Assembly (NCBI GenBank): GCA_016722445.1
Contig: JADKIZ010000004.1
Location: 178,278-242,277, forward strand
Length of the DNA: 64,000 bases
From: Flavobacteriales bacterium
Lineage (GTDB): Bacteria; Bacteroidota; Bacteroidia; Flavobacteriales_D; Sanyastnellaceae
Reading direction: 5' to 3'
Shown here: piece by piece, positions 45,885-55,294 of the stretch
Layout of the letters: each line of letters opens with the position of its first letter
How positions within the stretch are numbered: the first letter of the stretch is position 1
Position numbers and translations under genes: made by a program
The notes under the pieces: model-generated
What the model was told of the DNA's origin: nothing
The model's database searches: none
Seen by the model: the letters and a program-made list of their open reading frames with translations, nothing else

Positions 45885-47054
45885 TTAATAAATATATGTT
45901 CCTCCTTCACCACTAATGGTGAGCTTTTTTTCTGTGGCTGTTTCAACGTATCCGATTATTCTCGCCTCAATACCCAATTCTTTGGCCATTGAAATCATGG
46001 ATTCAGCTGCCGACTTATTCGTATAGACTTCCAGTCGATGTCCCATATTGAACACCCGGTACATCTCCTTCCATTCCGTTTTTGATTCCTGTTGAATCAT
46101 TCTGAAGAGTGGCGGAACCGGTAACATGTTATCCTTGACCACGTGCAAATTATCATTGATAAAATGCAGAATTTTTGTCTGTCCACCTCCACTGCAATGC
46201 ACCATACCATGAATATCGCTGCGATGTTTTTCCAGCATTTTCTTCACGAGAGGCAAATATGTTCTAGTTTGTGACAATACAAGTTTACCAGCGTCAAGTG
46301 GTGCATCATCCACAGGATCGGTGAGGGTATAAGAACCACAATACACCAAATTCTCCGGCACTGCCGGGTCGAAGCTTTCCGGATATTTCTCGGCCAGATT
46401 TCTATAGAATACATCATGCCTTGCACTGGTCAACCCATTGCTTCCCATTCCTCCATTGTATTCATGTTCATATCGCGACTGACCATAAGATGCAAATCCC
46501 ACAATGACATTTCCTGCAGCGATGTTGGCATTGTCAATGACATCTTCTCTTTTCATTCTGGCAATCACAGTTGAGTCCACAATGATGGTTCGAACCAGAT
46601 CGCCTACATCGGCTGTTTCACCGCCGGTAGGTATGATGGTGACACCGTTCTCCGCCAACTCGGTTATCAACTCTTCGGTGCCGCTAATGATGGCGGAAAT
46701 CACTTCTCCTGGGATCAGATTTTTGTTTCTTCCGATCGTACTGCTGAGCATGATGTTGTCCACTGCTCCTACACACATCAAGTCGTCCAGATTCATCACC
46801 AATGCATCCTGGGCGATCCCTTTCCAAACAGACATATCGCCTGTTTCTTTCCAATACAGATAAGCCAAAGAAGATTTGGTGCCTGCACCATCGGCATGCA
46901 TCACAATGCAATGCTCATCACTGCCCGTGAGATAATCCGGCACTATTTTGCAAAATGCACGCGGAAAAAGTCCTTTGTCAATGTGTTTGATGGCAGCGTG
47001 TACATCTTCCTTCTGAGAAGATACGCCGCGAGCTCCATATCGGGAATCATTCAT
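45885..47054 (-). CDS. purM: Phosphoribosylformylglycinamidine cyclo-ligase (AIR synthetase)
   Basis: PurM forms 5-aminoimidazole ribonucleotide from FGAM in purine synthesis. From the ATG at 47054 (MNDSRYGARGVSSQKEDV) it has 389 residues, typical of the long Bacteroidota form. Signatures: HADGAGTKSSLAYLYW, DALVMNLDDLMCVGA, IPTGGETADVGDLV, FASYGQSRYEHEYNGGMGSNGLTSARHDVF and a C-terminal GHRLEVYTNKSAAESMISMAKELG. An upstream extension to 47111 would run through the terminator of the preceding gene. It is followed on the same strand by prfA with a 12-base gap. Confidence 0.96.
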   Translation of the reverse strand: MNDSRYGARGVSSQKEDVHAAIKHIDKGLFPRAFCKIVPDYLTGSDEHCIVMHADGAGTKSSLAYLYWKETGDMSVWKGIAQDALVMNLDDLMCVGAVDNIMLSSTIGRNKNLIPGEVISAIISGTEELITELAENGVTIIPTGGETADVGDLVRTIIVDSTVIARMKREDVIDNANIAAGNVIVGFASYGQSRYEHEYNGGMGSNGLTSARHDVFYRNLAEKYPESFDPAVPENLVYCGSYTLTDPVDDAPLDAGKLVLSQTRTYLPLVKKMLEKHRSDIHGMVHCSGGGQTKILHFINDNLHVVKDNMLPVPPLFRMIQQESKTEWKEMYRVFNMGHRLEVYTNKSAAESMISMAKELGIEARIIGYVETATEKKLTISGEGGTYIY

Positions 47055-47070
47055 GTGGTATAAAATAAAA

Positions 47071-47101
47071 GGGGCGAACTGTTCGATGAACAGTCCGCCC
47101 C
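47071..47101 (-). terminator. Terminator between the PorE-like gene and purM
   Basis: Complementary arms ggggcggactgttc / gaacagttcgcccc (one mismatch) around a three-base loop, with a ttttatttta tract after it on the minus strand. It lies 20 bases past the stop at 47121. Confidence 0.9.
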
Positions 47102-47120
47102 GGTATATCATTCAATCCAG

Positions 47121-49163
47121 CTATTTCTTCGGTACGTAGTTGGTGCCGATTACTTTAAAGATTGTTCTTCTGTTCAACGTGTGAGCCGCTTCTTGACGAT
47201 CAGCCGGCAATTTTGTAATGTATGCTTCAGTGAGAACTGTTCCTGAAGTAAATCCTTGGGTATCTCTCAAAAGTTTACGTGGTTGTGTTTCGCCCATACC
47301 TTTCGCTACGAGACGATCTGCTGCAATTCCTTTAGAGATCAGGTAATTTACACAAGTCTGAGCACGACGGTTAGAAAGTTCGAGGTTGTAGTCGTCTTTA
47401 CCACGAGCATCTGTGTGTGCTTCCAATTGCACAATCAGCGTTGGGTTTTTAACCAAAATATCATACAGATAAAGCAATGAGTCAGGTGAGTTCACTTTGT
47501 CATCCACGAGAAGTGTTGCTTCGTTATATGGATAAAGTACAAGTGGCATTTCGATCTCTTTTGATGCATCCGGAATCGGAATGAGGAAATACTCACGAGC
47601 GAAATTGGTGCTTGAAGCCAAACCTACAGTTGAAAGTTTATCACCAGTACCAATGTACTTGTCTTTCTTCACATCGATGGAATAAGTGTAATTGCCTTTG
47701 ATCTGTGTTTTGTCAAAAGAGAAACCACCGTTTCCGTCTGTTTTAGTTTGCAAGTTGATTGGATCACCAGAATTGCTTGTACCCACAATAGTGATGTCTG
47801 CACCAGAGATCGGTGTTCCCGAATCTTTGTCATAAGCAGTTCCTTGAATTGAGAATTCAAGTGGTGGCTCCATGAAATGGTAGATATCATCTTTACCTTT
47901 TCCACCAGGACGACTTGAAGTGAAGTAGCCTGAGAAACTCTTATCTCCATCTTTTTTGGCTTCGAGGATGAGACCAAAATCATTGGAAGATGAGTTGATT
48001 GGATATTCCAAACCAGTTACCGCACCAAAAGCCATATCACCAGTCTTAGCAGCTTTGAAGATGTCAAGACCACCTAAACCTCCATGTCCGTCTGAAGCAA
48101 AATAAAGTGTACCGTCTTCTGCGATGTATGGGAACATATCATCACCAGAAGAATTCACAGCACCCATATTTACAGGTTTGCTCCATTGTGAACTTGATTT
48201 ATCATAGCTGATGAACCAAAGATCTTTTCCACCCTTTCCGCCTGGCATGTCTGAAGCAAAAAGCAGATATTTTTCATCAGCAGTAATGAACGGATGACCA
48301 ACCACTGAAGTGTCGTTTGTCGAACGGTCAAGGATGTTCAAATTGCTCACTTGGGTGTATTTGTCACCTTGTTTGGTTGCGCGCATAATATCACAAGCGA
48401 ACCATTTCTTATCACTTTCATATTTACATGAAGTGTAATACATCGCACTATAATCTTTATTGAAGCTTGCAGCACCTTCGTTACTGGTGGTGTTCACTTC
48501 ACCAGCAATTGGTTGTGGAGCACTCCATTTACCCTTTTTATCCTGATCAGAAGTAAAAAGATCCATGAAACTTTCACCAGTGATTGGATCAACGTTAGGA
48601 CCTGTAGAAGCCTGACGACTTGATGAAATCAAAATCTGATCGCCCTTCTTCGAAGAGTAAATCATGCTGTAATCGAAAAATGGAGTATTCAACTCAACCA
48701 TGTTTTCAACCACAAGCTTGGTTTTGCCTGCCTTTTTCGCAGCGGCATCCTGAGAAGCTTTGATGCGGTTATTCGCCTTGCTCTTCTCACCACCTTTGGC
48801 GATGTATTTGTTGAATTGTGCTACGGAATCATCCCATTTTTCCAGTTCTTGTAAACTGAGACCATAGTTATAATAAACCTCTGGGTTAGAATTGTAGTAC
48901 TGAGCAGTGATTGCTTTTTCGTACCACTCCAATGATTGTTGGTAGTCGGCAACCAATCTGTAGCATTCACCAAGTTGAAAGAAAATCCTCGCTTTGTCTT
49001 CAAGGGATTTTGCATTTGGCTCAGCGACTTTGTACAAACGCGCGGCATCAAAATAACCGCGGTTTTCGAATTGCTGGTCAGCCTTTTTAGTAACCTGGCT
49101 GTAACCTGTCAAAGAGTAACACAGAGTAAACGTGGCCAAAACAATAAGACGTGCAATTTTCAT
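47121..49163 (-). CDS. PorE-like protein: TPR, PD40 propeller, carboxypeptidase-regulatory and OmpA domains
   Basis: The protein has 680 residues from the ATG at 49163 with signal peptide MKIARLIVLATFTLCYSLTGYSQ. Domains in order: TPR repeats (~20-140: KVAEPNAKSLEDKARIFFQLGECYRL); a WD40-like PD40 propeller (~160-430: SSSRQASTGPNVDP, FASDMPGGKGGKDLWFIS, YFASDGHGGLGGLDIFKA); a carboxypeptidase-regulatory domain (QGTAYDKDSGTPISGADITIVG); and a C-terminal OmpA domain (LEAHTDARGKDDYNLELSNRRAQ). This order matches PorE of the type IX secretion system, which binds peptidoglycan and is linked to PorP. Bacteroidota carry many paralogues, so the exact orthologue is not claimed. Its terminator separates it from purM. 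Confidence 0.93.
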   Translation of the reverse strand: MKIARLIVLATFTLCYSLTGYSQVTKKADQQFENRGYFDAARLYKVAEPNAKSLEDKARIFFQLGECYRLVADYQQSLEWYEKAITAQYYNSNPEVYYNYGLSLQELEKWDDSVAQFNKYIAKGGEKSKANNRIKASQDAAAKKAGKTKLVVENMVELNTPFFDYSMIYSSKKGDQILISSSRQASTGPNVDPITGESFMDLFTSDQDKKGKWSAPQPIAGEVNTTSNEGAASFNKDYSAMYYTSCKYESDKKWFACDIMRATKQGDKYTQVSNLNILDRSTNDTSVVGHPFITADEKYLLFASDMPGGKGGKDLWFISYDKSSSQWSKPVNMGAVNSSGDDMFPYIAEDGTLYFASDGHGGLGGLDIFKAAKTGDMAFGAVTGLEYPINSSSNDFGLILEAKKDGDKSFSGYFTSSRPGGKGKDDIYHFMEPPLEFSIQGTAYDKDSGTPISGADITIVGTSNSGDPINLQTKTDGNGGFSFDKTQIKGNYTYSIDVKKDKYIGTGDKLSTVGLASSTNFAREYFLIPIPDASKEIEMPLVLYPYNEATLLVDDKVNSPDSLLYLYDILVKNPTLIVQLEAHTDARGKDDYNLELSNRRAQTCVNYLISKGIAADRLVAKGMGETQPRKLLRDTQGFTSGTVLTEAYITKLPADRQEAAHTLNRRTIFKVIGTNYVPKK

Positions 49164-49423
49164 AGTGTAATTTTTGGATTCTGTCTTTTTGAAGGTGACG
49201 AAAATAGGCAATTATGTTTTCTTCACAAGTCAGAAATGCCTAAATCCATGATTTTTATCTCATTTTTTACTAGAATTATTCAAGACCAAAATTTAACAAT
49301 ACGGCCAACAAAGAAGCAAACCCACCCTATCTAACTGTATTTCATGTGATTACGAATTTCAGGTTAATTTTTTTCTTCTCAGGCCTTCATCTTTTGTAGG
49401 TTTATCGGACCAAAACCACGTCT

Positions 49424-50404
49424 ATGAAAACTTTAGTCAAAATCCTGAAAAGGATCCTTCTTGCCTTGCTTCTTATTATCGGAATTTTGATCGTCTTTGT
49501 TTTTGCACGACAGAGTAAAACTTACGATGCACCTTTTCCGGAAATCACTGCTGTTCAAGACAGTGCAGTACTTGCTCGAGGTGAATACCTCGTATACGGA
49601 CCGGCACATTGCAGTGGATGTCACAGCCCACTTGACAAACAGCAAGCTCTCGCTACCGGTGAACATATACCACTTGAAGGAGGTTTTATTTTTCCCCTTC
49701 CTATCGGCGAGCTTCAAACACCGAATATCACGCCTGATCCAGAAACTGGAATCGGCAAGATTACGGATCAGCAAATAGCCCGAGCACTCCGTTATGGAGT
49801 TGGATATGATGGCAGGCCACTTTTCGATTTCATGCCGTTTCATAATTTAAGTGATGATGACCTTCAGGCTGTTATTTCATACTTGCGACAAATGCCCGCA
49901 GTGAAGAAAGAAATCCCTAAAAAGAAACTTAACTTTTTGGGTAAGGTAATTTATGCGTTGATGATCGAACCGATAGGTCCGGAGCAAGGCATTGAAATAC
50001 CAAAATCCATCGTTCCTGATTCTTCTGTGAAATATGGTGAATACCTTTCGAATTATGTGGCCAATTGCCGCGGCTGTCACACCAACCGCGATTTAAAGAC
50101 TGGGGCATATATCGGTGAGTTTTATGCCGGCGGTTTCGCCATGCCTTCAACCATGAAGCCAGGTAAAGCTGTAGTATCGCCCAACCTCACACAAGATCCT
50201 CAAACCGGACGAATAGTCGGTTGGTCAGAAGAAAAATTCATTCAACGAATTCGACAGGGAAGAACCATCCCATTGAGCGAAATGCCATGGGATCAATTTC
50301 AACAAATGTCTGATACGGACCTGAAAGCAATCTACGCTTATCTGCAAACAATCAAACCTGTGCAACACGATACAGGGCCGGCAGTGATTGATTTGCCGAA
50401 TTAA
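49424..50404 (+). CDS. Membrane-anchored dihaem cytochrome c
   Basis: The protein has 326 residues. A single N-terminal helix (ILLALLLIIGILIVFVFA) anchors it to the inner membrane, with the rest periplasmic. Two CXXCH haem sites: HCSGCH (~residue 64) and NCRGCH (~215). Each lies in a cytochrome-c-like domain (LARGEYLVYGPAHCSGCHSPL...; YGEYLSNYVANCRGCHTN...), with axial Met candidates such as FMPFH and AMPSTM or EMPW. The arrangement resembles cytochrome c subunits of alcohol or aldehyde dehydrogenases (adhB-like), though no dehydrogenase subunit is adjacent. It carries electrons to an unknown partner. Convergent with the Crp gene. Confidence 0.92.
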   Translation: MKTLVKILKRILLALLLIIGILIVFVFARQSKTYDAPFPEITAVQDSAVLARGEYLVYGPAHCSGCHSPLDKQQALATGEHIPLEGGFIFPLPIGELQTPNITPDPETGIGKITDQQIARALRYGVGYDGRPLFDFMPFHNLSDDDLQAVISYLRQMPAVKKEIPKKKLNFLGKVIYALMIEPIGPEQGIEIPKSIVPDSSVKYGEYLSNYVANCRGCHTNRDLKTGAYIGEFYAGGFAMPSTMKPGKAVVSPNLTQDPQTGRIVGWSEEKFIQRIRQGRTIPLSEMPWDQFQQMSDTDLKAIYAYLQTIKPVQHDTGPAVIDLPN

Positions 50405-50417
50405 TCCACAAAAAGCA

Positions 50418-50465
50418 AATCCTGCCGTAGGGTGGAATTTTCCATATACGACAGGATTCTTTTTT
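50418..50465 (+). terminator. Terminator between cytochrome c and Crp genes
   Basis: aatcctg...cgta / tacg...caggatt with an inner tggaa / ttcca stem and a following tctttttt. It has a mismatch and is longer than usual but has the expected place and T-run. Confidence 0.7.
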
Positions 50466-50567
50466 GACTCACTTTAACACTAACCAGTAATTTGAAGATT
50501 ATCTGCAAATTGCTGGTTGGTTACAGTTTCAGTTGTCAAAAGTAAATAGTATTCCTATTGATAAACA

Positions 50568-51161
50568 TTAAGAATTCGTCCTGCTTTTTTCTATGATTCC
50601 ACGCTTAATTCTGCTCAAAGCCTCAGGAGTAATGCCCAAATATGAGGCAATGTGATGTTGAGCGACACGCATTTCCATATTGGGATATTTTTTCACGAGT
50701 TCCAGATATCTGCGCTCGGCATTGTAACTCATACTATCGATCATCCTCTGTTGTGCGGCCACGTACGCTCTTTGCATCAGAATGCGAAAAAATCTATCGT
50801 AATTTGGAAAGGTCAGCAGTAACTTATCGTAGTCATCGCGATGCATTTGTAGCAACTCGCAATCTTCCAAAGCTTCTATGCTGTAGTTCGCTGGTTCACC
50901 AGTAACAAAACTCGACAGGTCACTTGCCCACCAATCTTCAAAACCAATTTGAAAAATATGCTCATGACCCTTGTCATCTGTAAAAAAAGTACGTAAACAG
51001 CCTTTGACGATAAATGTGTTGAATTCACAAACATCACCAGCCTTCAAAAGGAACTCTCTCTTTTTGATCTTCAACGGATGCATGATATCCATGAGACCTT
51101 TCCATTCGACAGGCGTAATGGAGATTCGTTTGGCAATATTTGCTTTGAGCACTTCAGACAT
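50568..51161 (-). CDS. Crp/Fnr-family transcriptional regulator
   Basis: The protein has 197 residues. The N-terminal cyclic-nucleotide-binding-like beta barrel spans ~20-120 (LKIKKREFLLKAGDVCEFNTFIVKGCLRTFF), and the C-terminal HTH is the Bacteroidota variant (MRVAQHHIASYLGITPEALSRIKR). There is no Fe-S Cys cluster, so it is not a classical FNR. Effector and targets are unknown. The gene is monocistronic and convergent with the cytochrome c gene; its upstream neighbour on the same strand is far from a shared promoter, so control of either is only a possibility. Confidence 0.9.
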   Translation of the reverse strand: MSEVLKANIAKRISITPVEWKGLMDIMHPLKIKKREFLLKAGDVCEFNTFIVKGCLRTFFTDDKGHEHIFQIGFEDWWASDLSSFVTGEPANYSIEALEDCELLQMHRDDYDKLLLTFPNYDRFFRILMQRAYVAAQQRMIDSMSYNAERRYLELVKKYPNMEMRVAQHHIASYLGITPEALSRIKRGIIEKSRTNS

Positions 51162-51187
51162 AGAGTAGCTTGTATTTCAGATTCAAT

Positions 51188-54100
51188 TTATTCTCTGATC
51201 AATTTTATTGTAGAATGATGTTTACCATCCGAAACGTGAATGTGATAAATACCCGCACTAAAATTACTCACAGAAAGTTCAATTCCATCAGAAGGAGATT
51301 TTCTTTTGTACCTTTCATCAGCAACCAGCATTCCCATGGCATTAAAAATTTTCACCTCAACGTTGCGGTCAAAACCTTCAGCCCTTACGGTGCAGAAGTT
51401 ATTGGCTGGATTCGGGAATAGACTCAATTGTGTTTGAACTTCAGCAACTTCATCTACTTTAACCAAGTTGGTATTCCAATAGAAATAGTGAATGATTTCT
51501 TTTCCAAAATCAGTTTCAAAATTGATGAAATCGAAGCCGGCAACTTTGTCAAGTTTGCAATGACCATTGCCATCGTCATTATTAAAAAAACTTAGGCCGT
51601 CATCATCGGTATCTTTTAAATGAAATTTATAACAGCCGCTGTTCAGTTCGAGGGTGTCTTTGTAAGTAGTATTTGCCGTACCGAAATTATTTCGACTGAA
51701 TACCACGTTATCATTGATATCATAAAGGATATATGAAGTCTCGGTAAAAGCTGCATTTGTTTTCAATTCAATGATCACACGATTGTCGTCCAGATTAGCG
51801 TATTGGTAAGTAACAGGACGATGAAAAGTGCTCGTGGCGTCATTGTTCGATGTGTTTTCATCTGCACCATCCATGCTTAAGCCAAGGTTTACATAAAAGG
51901 TCATTTCTTGTTCATCATCACCTTGCCAAAGAATAGGATCGGAATAATTCAAAAACACTTCCTCGGATTCCATGAATTGGAGATTTCCGGTCCAGTGCAA
52001 ACTTTCGGTCGATCCGCCAACTACACCATAGTAAATATTGATATCCGTGAGTGGTTGTGATCCTTTATTCCGCAAAATGAAAGATGGTTGATCACAAATT
52101 GGATTCCATCTGCTGTGTATTTTCCAATTGCTCGGAGCAGTGATCATTTCGACTTCGGCGTCATGTTGATGGTTGGCTGCACCGTATCCGAACAATGTTC
52201 CGAAAAAGACATAATTACCATAAGGATCATATTGAACGTCGTAGTCTACCGTAAAACTGTTTTCATTACCCGTAAATGATGACAACTCAAATTCCTTTGT
52301 AGCACTATTCATACCCGGACACCATCCAGCACGATCATAAATCCAGGTCCCTCCTTGCGGATACAGTGGATTGGTGGCGCATTCCTGCATGATATCCCAA
52401 GTCCATTGTGGCTCGCCATTCACTTCGACACTTTGAATATTGTTGCAGAATTCGCCACAGTTGTTGTTGTCGAAACCGAATCCATGACCCGTATTCGTCG
52501 TTACCAATTTCCACATCGCTTCCTCCGGTTGTTTGGTAATTGTTTTCGCAGTGATTTGATTATCAAAATCAGCAATACCGACATTCTGATCCCAGACTTT
52601 TTCCACGCGCAGGACATCCCTTGCTGGCGTACCTTCTATAAATACAAATTTCAAATCCAACAATTCTTGCCAATTCCCAGATTCTAGTCCAACCGAGTCT
52701 CGCAACAAAGGCGCCCAATCTGTCACATCTGTAATCCAGGTCCAGCCATCAGGACCTAAGGTTAGCTGAATACCGTATGGAGTAATAAACCTGTTCAACT
52801 CATATCGATTCACAACTTCAAATGGCGTTTGCCAATATGTTAAATCGTCATTGTTCAATGTGTATTCAGAGGCAATCAAATTGACATTTATGGTATCGCC
52901 GTTGATATCAATGGTAAATGAATTTTGTTCCTCGAATGCGTATTCGACTGTAGATACTACTGGTTGATAATTTTGAATGTCGTATTCCACGATAGACACT
53001 GGAGGAATTTCTTCAGTCACAGTCAGGATCATACTTTCTGTATGCGTGGAGAACTCACCAGTGATCCATTGAATGACCGGTCTTTGCGACACGAGACTTT
53101 CATTTCTCCACAGCTCTTCCGGCTCATATAAGACTCTTGAAGCATTACCATGGACCCAAGCATGGTGATTATTTCCGCTTCCATCCAAAACCATTTCACC
53201 ATTTGCTTCATTGAAATGGTAATATACTTTCAGATTGTTCCATGCTATATGATCTGAATCTAAGTCACGGTTCATCCACTGCGATATGGTGGCCGCATCC
53301 AATTCAACATTGAAGACAGCGAATTCGTCCATTTTACCATTGTAGAAATTTGACCAACTTGTAGCTCCTCCAATGCTGAATCTTGTGATACCATTCATGG
53401 GATTATCCTTTCCGGTACCACTATGCCAAAGCACGCCATTCAGATAAATCTTCATGCTTCCTGTTGAGGTGTTTTTAGTGAAACACCAATGATTCCATTT
53501 CCCTTCAAAATTCTGTGTTTGCGCCAGTTTATCTATTCGATCATAACCATCGTCATACCCGGCATCCCAATAAACTCTGCCGTTGCTCCATGGAAGGTGT
53601 GCATTCAAGACACGTTGATTTTGCGCATTCACCCCTTCGAAAATGGTTCCATCCTGAGGTTGTGAGTCAGGATCACCATATTGCCAAAATGAAATACTGA
53701 TCTGATCGGTGATATCCTCAAATGCTTCAGCAGGAATTTTCACTTCATCCTGCCAATCGAAACTGATGTAACGATCTGTTGCACTGAAATCCGATCCATT
53801 TAGATCCACTGTTTCCTGCATACTCCATGTTGTCGCAGGCTGACCTGATTCATTTCTATTGGTAAGTCTTAAGACTATAGAAGATGTTCCATCCCACACA
53901 ACATCACCGTTGATTCCGATTTCAAACCAACCAGTTGTATTGGAGTAGACGGGATATTCAAAAATTTCCTGAAATAAAAGTGTCGGGTCGTTGGCATTGG
54001 TGAGTGCTGAATCACCGAATGCAATCTCTACCTTCAATCGATCAAACATCACATCACCATTGGGAAAATGAAATGCAACGCGTCCTATTTGCGATCCAAT

Positions 54101-54541
54101 GGTCAAACCAGCTGCGGTGAGGTCTTCTGGAGGATAGATGTATTGAACCTTTTGACCAAATTGAGTCCCGAGAGGTTGTGCGATGAGTACATTTTCCAAA
54201 CCTACCTGCGCAGTCGATGCATTATTAACTTCGTCAGTAATGGTGGTGTCCAACAATTGCTGATGGAAAATAAAAACTGGTTGTGAGGTGAGGTTTGCCT
54301 CATCAAAATCAAGATTATTCACTTTGTAGTGAGGGTGATTTGTTTGGGTACTATCCATCACGCCCGTATGCTGAAACAAGTAGGTATATGTTAAGTAGTC
54401 CCATTCACCACAAGGGAATCCGAGCCCTCCCTTGTTTTGGATGTCAGGAGAAAAAGTCTGAATAATGGTCGTATCACCTGGCTGTGCCATGATCGTTTGC
54501 CCCGAAAAAACAAGAACAAATAGGAATAGGGTAATTTTCAT
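51188..54541 (-). CDS. Secreted PNGase F-like protein with a LamG domain and T9SS type A sorting signal
   Basis: The protein has 1117 residues from the ATG at 54541 with signal peptide MKITLFLFVLVFSGQTIMAQ. The N-terminus (GDTTIIQTFSPDIQNKGG, FPCGEWDYLTYTYLF) matches peptide-N-glycosidase F-related proteins. A concanavalin/LamG insertion follows (FDWQDEVKIPAEAF...WNHWCFTKNTSTGSMKIYLNG...MDEFAVFNVELD). Further on, the C-terminal PNGase F domain has GHGFGFDNNNCGEFCNN and YDRAGWCPGMNS. It ends in a type A sorting domain (LSLFPNPANNFCTV...GIYHIHVSDG). Glycan removal from glycoproteins is a possible function; whether catalytic residues are complete cannot be judged. Monocistronic. Confidence 0.88.
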   Translation of the reverse strand: MKITLFLFVLVFSGQTIMAQPGDTTIIQTFSPDIQNKGGLGFPCGEWDYLTYTYLFQHTGVMDSTQTNHPHYKVNNLDFDEANLTSQPVFIFHQQLLDTTITDEVNNASTAQVGLENVLIAQPLGTQFGQKVQYIYPPEDLTAAGLTIGSQIGRVAFHFPNGDVMFDRLKVEIAFGDSALTNANDPTLLFQEIFEYPVYSNTTGWFEIGINGDVVWDGTSSIVLRLTNRNESGQPATTWSMQETVDLNGSDFSATDRYISFDWQDEVKIPAEAFEDITDQISISFWQYGDPDSQPQDGTIFEGVNAQNQRVLNAHLPWSNGRVYWDAGYDDGYDRIDKLAQTQNFEGKWNHWCFTKNTSTGSMKIYLNGVLWHSGTGKDNPMNGITRFSIGGATSWSNFYNGKMDEFAVFNVELDAATISQWMNRDLDSDHIAWNNLKVYYHFNEANGEMVLDGSGNNHHAWVHGNASRVLYEPEELWRNESLVSQRPVIQWITGEFSTHTESMILTVTEEIPPVSIVEYDIQNYQPVVSTVEYAFEEQNSFTIDINGDTINVNLIASEYTLNNDDLTYWQTPFEVVNRYELNRFITPYGIQLTLGPDGWTWITDVTDWAPLLRDSVGLESGNWQELLDLKFVFIEGTPARDVLRVEKVWDQNVGIADFDNQITAKTITKQPEEAMWKLVTTNTGHGFGFDNNNCGEFCNNIQSVEVNGEPQWTWDIMQECATNPLYPQGGTWIYDRAGWCPGMNSATKEFELSSFTGNENSFTVDYDVQYDPYGNYVFFGTLFGYGAANHQHDAEVEMITAPSNWKIHSRWNPICDQPSFILRNKGSQPLTDINIYYGVVGGSTESLHWTGNLQFMESEEVFLNYSDPILWQGDDEQEMTFYVNLGLSMDGADENTSNNDATSTFHRPVTYQYANLDDNRVIIELKTNAAFTETSYILYDINDNVVFSRNNFGTANTTYKDTLELNSGCYKFHLKDTDDDGLSFFNNDDGNGHCKLDKVAGFDFINFETDFGKEIIHYFYWNTNLVKVDEVAEVQTQLSLFPNPANNFCTVRAEGFDRNVEVKIFNAMGMLVADERYKRKSPSDGIELSVSNFSAGIYHIHVSDGKHHSTIKLIRE

Positions 54542-54615
54542 AGATGGAAATATTCGGTGCAATCTGGTCAGAAATTGATCAAGTTGTGTCACAATAGATT
54601 TCGGAAAATTGTATT

Positions 54616-54646
54616 TCAAAAAAAACTGCCACACAAGGTGGCAGTT
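54616..54646 (-). terminator. Terminator after the 54674-55216 lipoprotein gene
   Basis: aaactgccac / gtggcagttt with a five-base loop, followed on the minus strand by a run of T. It isolates the lipoprotein gene from the PNGase F-like gene. Confidence 0.9.
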
Positions 54647-54673
54647 TGTTATTCCGTATTTCAGAATATTTTA

Positions 54674-55216
54674 TTACTTCTTCACTTCCGCGATTGCATC
54701 AACATTGACAACAACCTGCATGATGAAATGACAAGGTGCCTGATCTACATCACCAGAAAAGAACATCTTCAATCCATTGGTATCCATGAAATACTGTTGA
54801 ACATTGGCGATGTCCTGACTATTTAAATTCATTTTAACCTGATCAGGATTGTCGCTATTCACCTGCAAATCGATACCGTTGAATTCGTACAAAAGACCTG
54901 GTTCAGTGGCGTTTGCATTGCCAAAACCAACCTTTCCTGTGAAGGTATTTGGGGTTGCACCATAAAATTCCCATATTTTATATGTGATGCTTACCAGCTC
55001 ATAACGCTTTATTTTGTCCTTGACTTTTTCGAGTTCGGCGTTGATCATTGAAGTAACGTCACCGGAAAGATCAACAACGGTTGACCCATCTGCGGGAATT
55101 TCAACCACAAAATCATAAGGTATGGTCGTTGAGAAACGTTTTTCTTTGAATTTTTCGCAACTGCTCAGTGACAATGCCACTGCAGCAAGAAGGAACAGAA
55201 TGCGTGCGGTTTTCAT
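54674..55216 (-). CDS. Lipoprotein of unknown function
   Basis: The protein has 180 residues with lipoprotein signal MKTARILFLLAAVALSLSSC followed by EKFKEKRF. The mature part is predominantly beta with regular alternation (FSTTIPYDFVVEIPADGSTVVDLSG, RYELVSITYKIWEFYGATPNTFTGKVGFGN, LQVNSDNPDQVKMNLNSQDIANVQQYF), ending CHFIMQVVVNVDAIAEVKK. No family is recognised with confidence; the fold looks like a small beta sandwich. It has its own terminator and a consensus -7 box upstream at 55244-55251, so it is a stand-alone envelope gene, divergent from DUF2851. Confidence 0.7.
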   Translation of the reverse strand: MKTARILFLLAAVALSLSSCEKFKEKRFSTTIPYDFVVEIPADGSTVVDLSGDVTSMINAELEKVKDKIKRYELVSITYKIWEFYGATPNTFTGKVGFGNANATEPGLLYEFNGIDLQVNSDNPDQVKMNLNSQDIANVQQYFMDTNGLKMFFSGDVDQAPCHFIMQVVVNVDAIAEVKK

Positions 55217-55243
55217 CAGAATGTGCTTTGGTTAATATTTCCA

Positions 55244-55251
55244 CAAAGATA
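55244..55251 (-). promoter_or_regulatory. -7 box for the lipoprotein at 54674-55216
   Basis: On the minus strand tatctttg matches TAnnTTTG, 27 bases before the ATG at 55216. No clear -33 element. Confidence 0.5.
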
Positions 55252-55294
55252 CTGAAAATGAAATTGGTTTTACCTATGACAACGATCACGAAGC

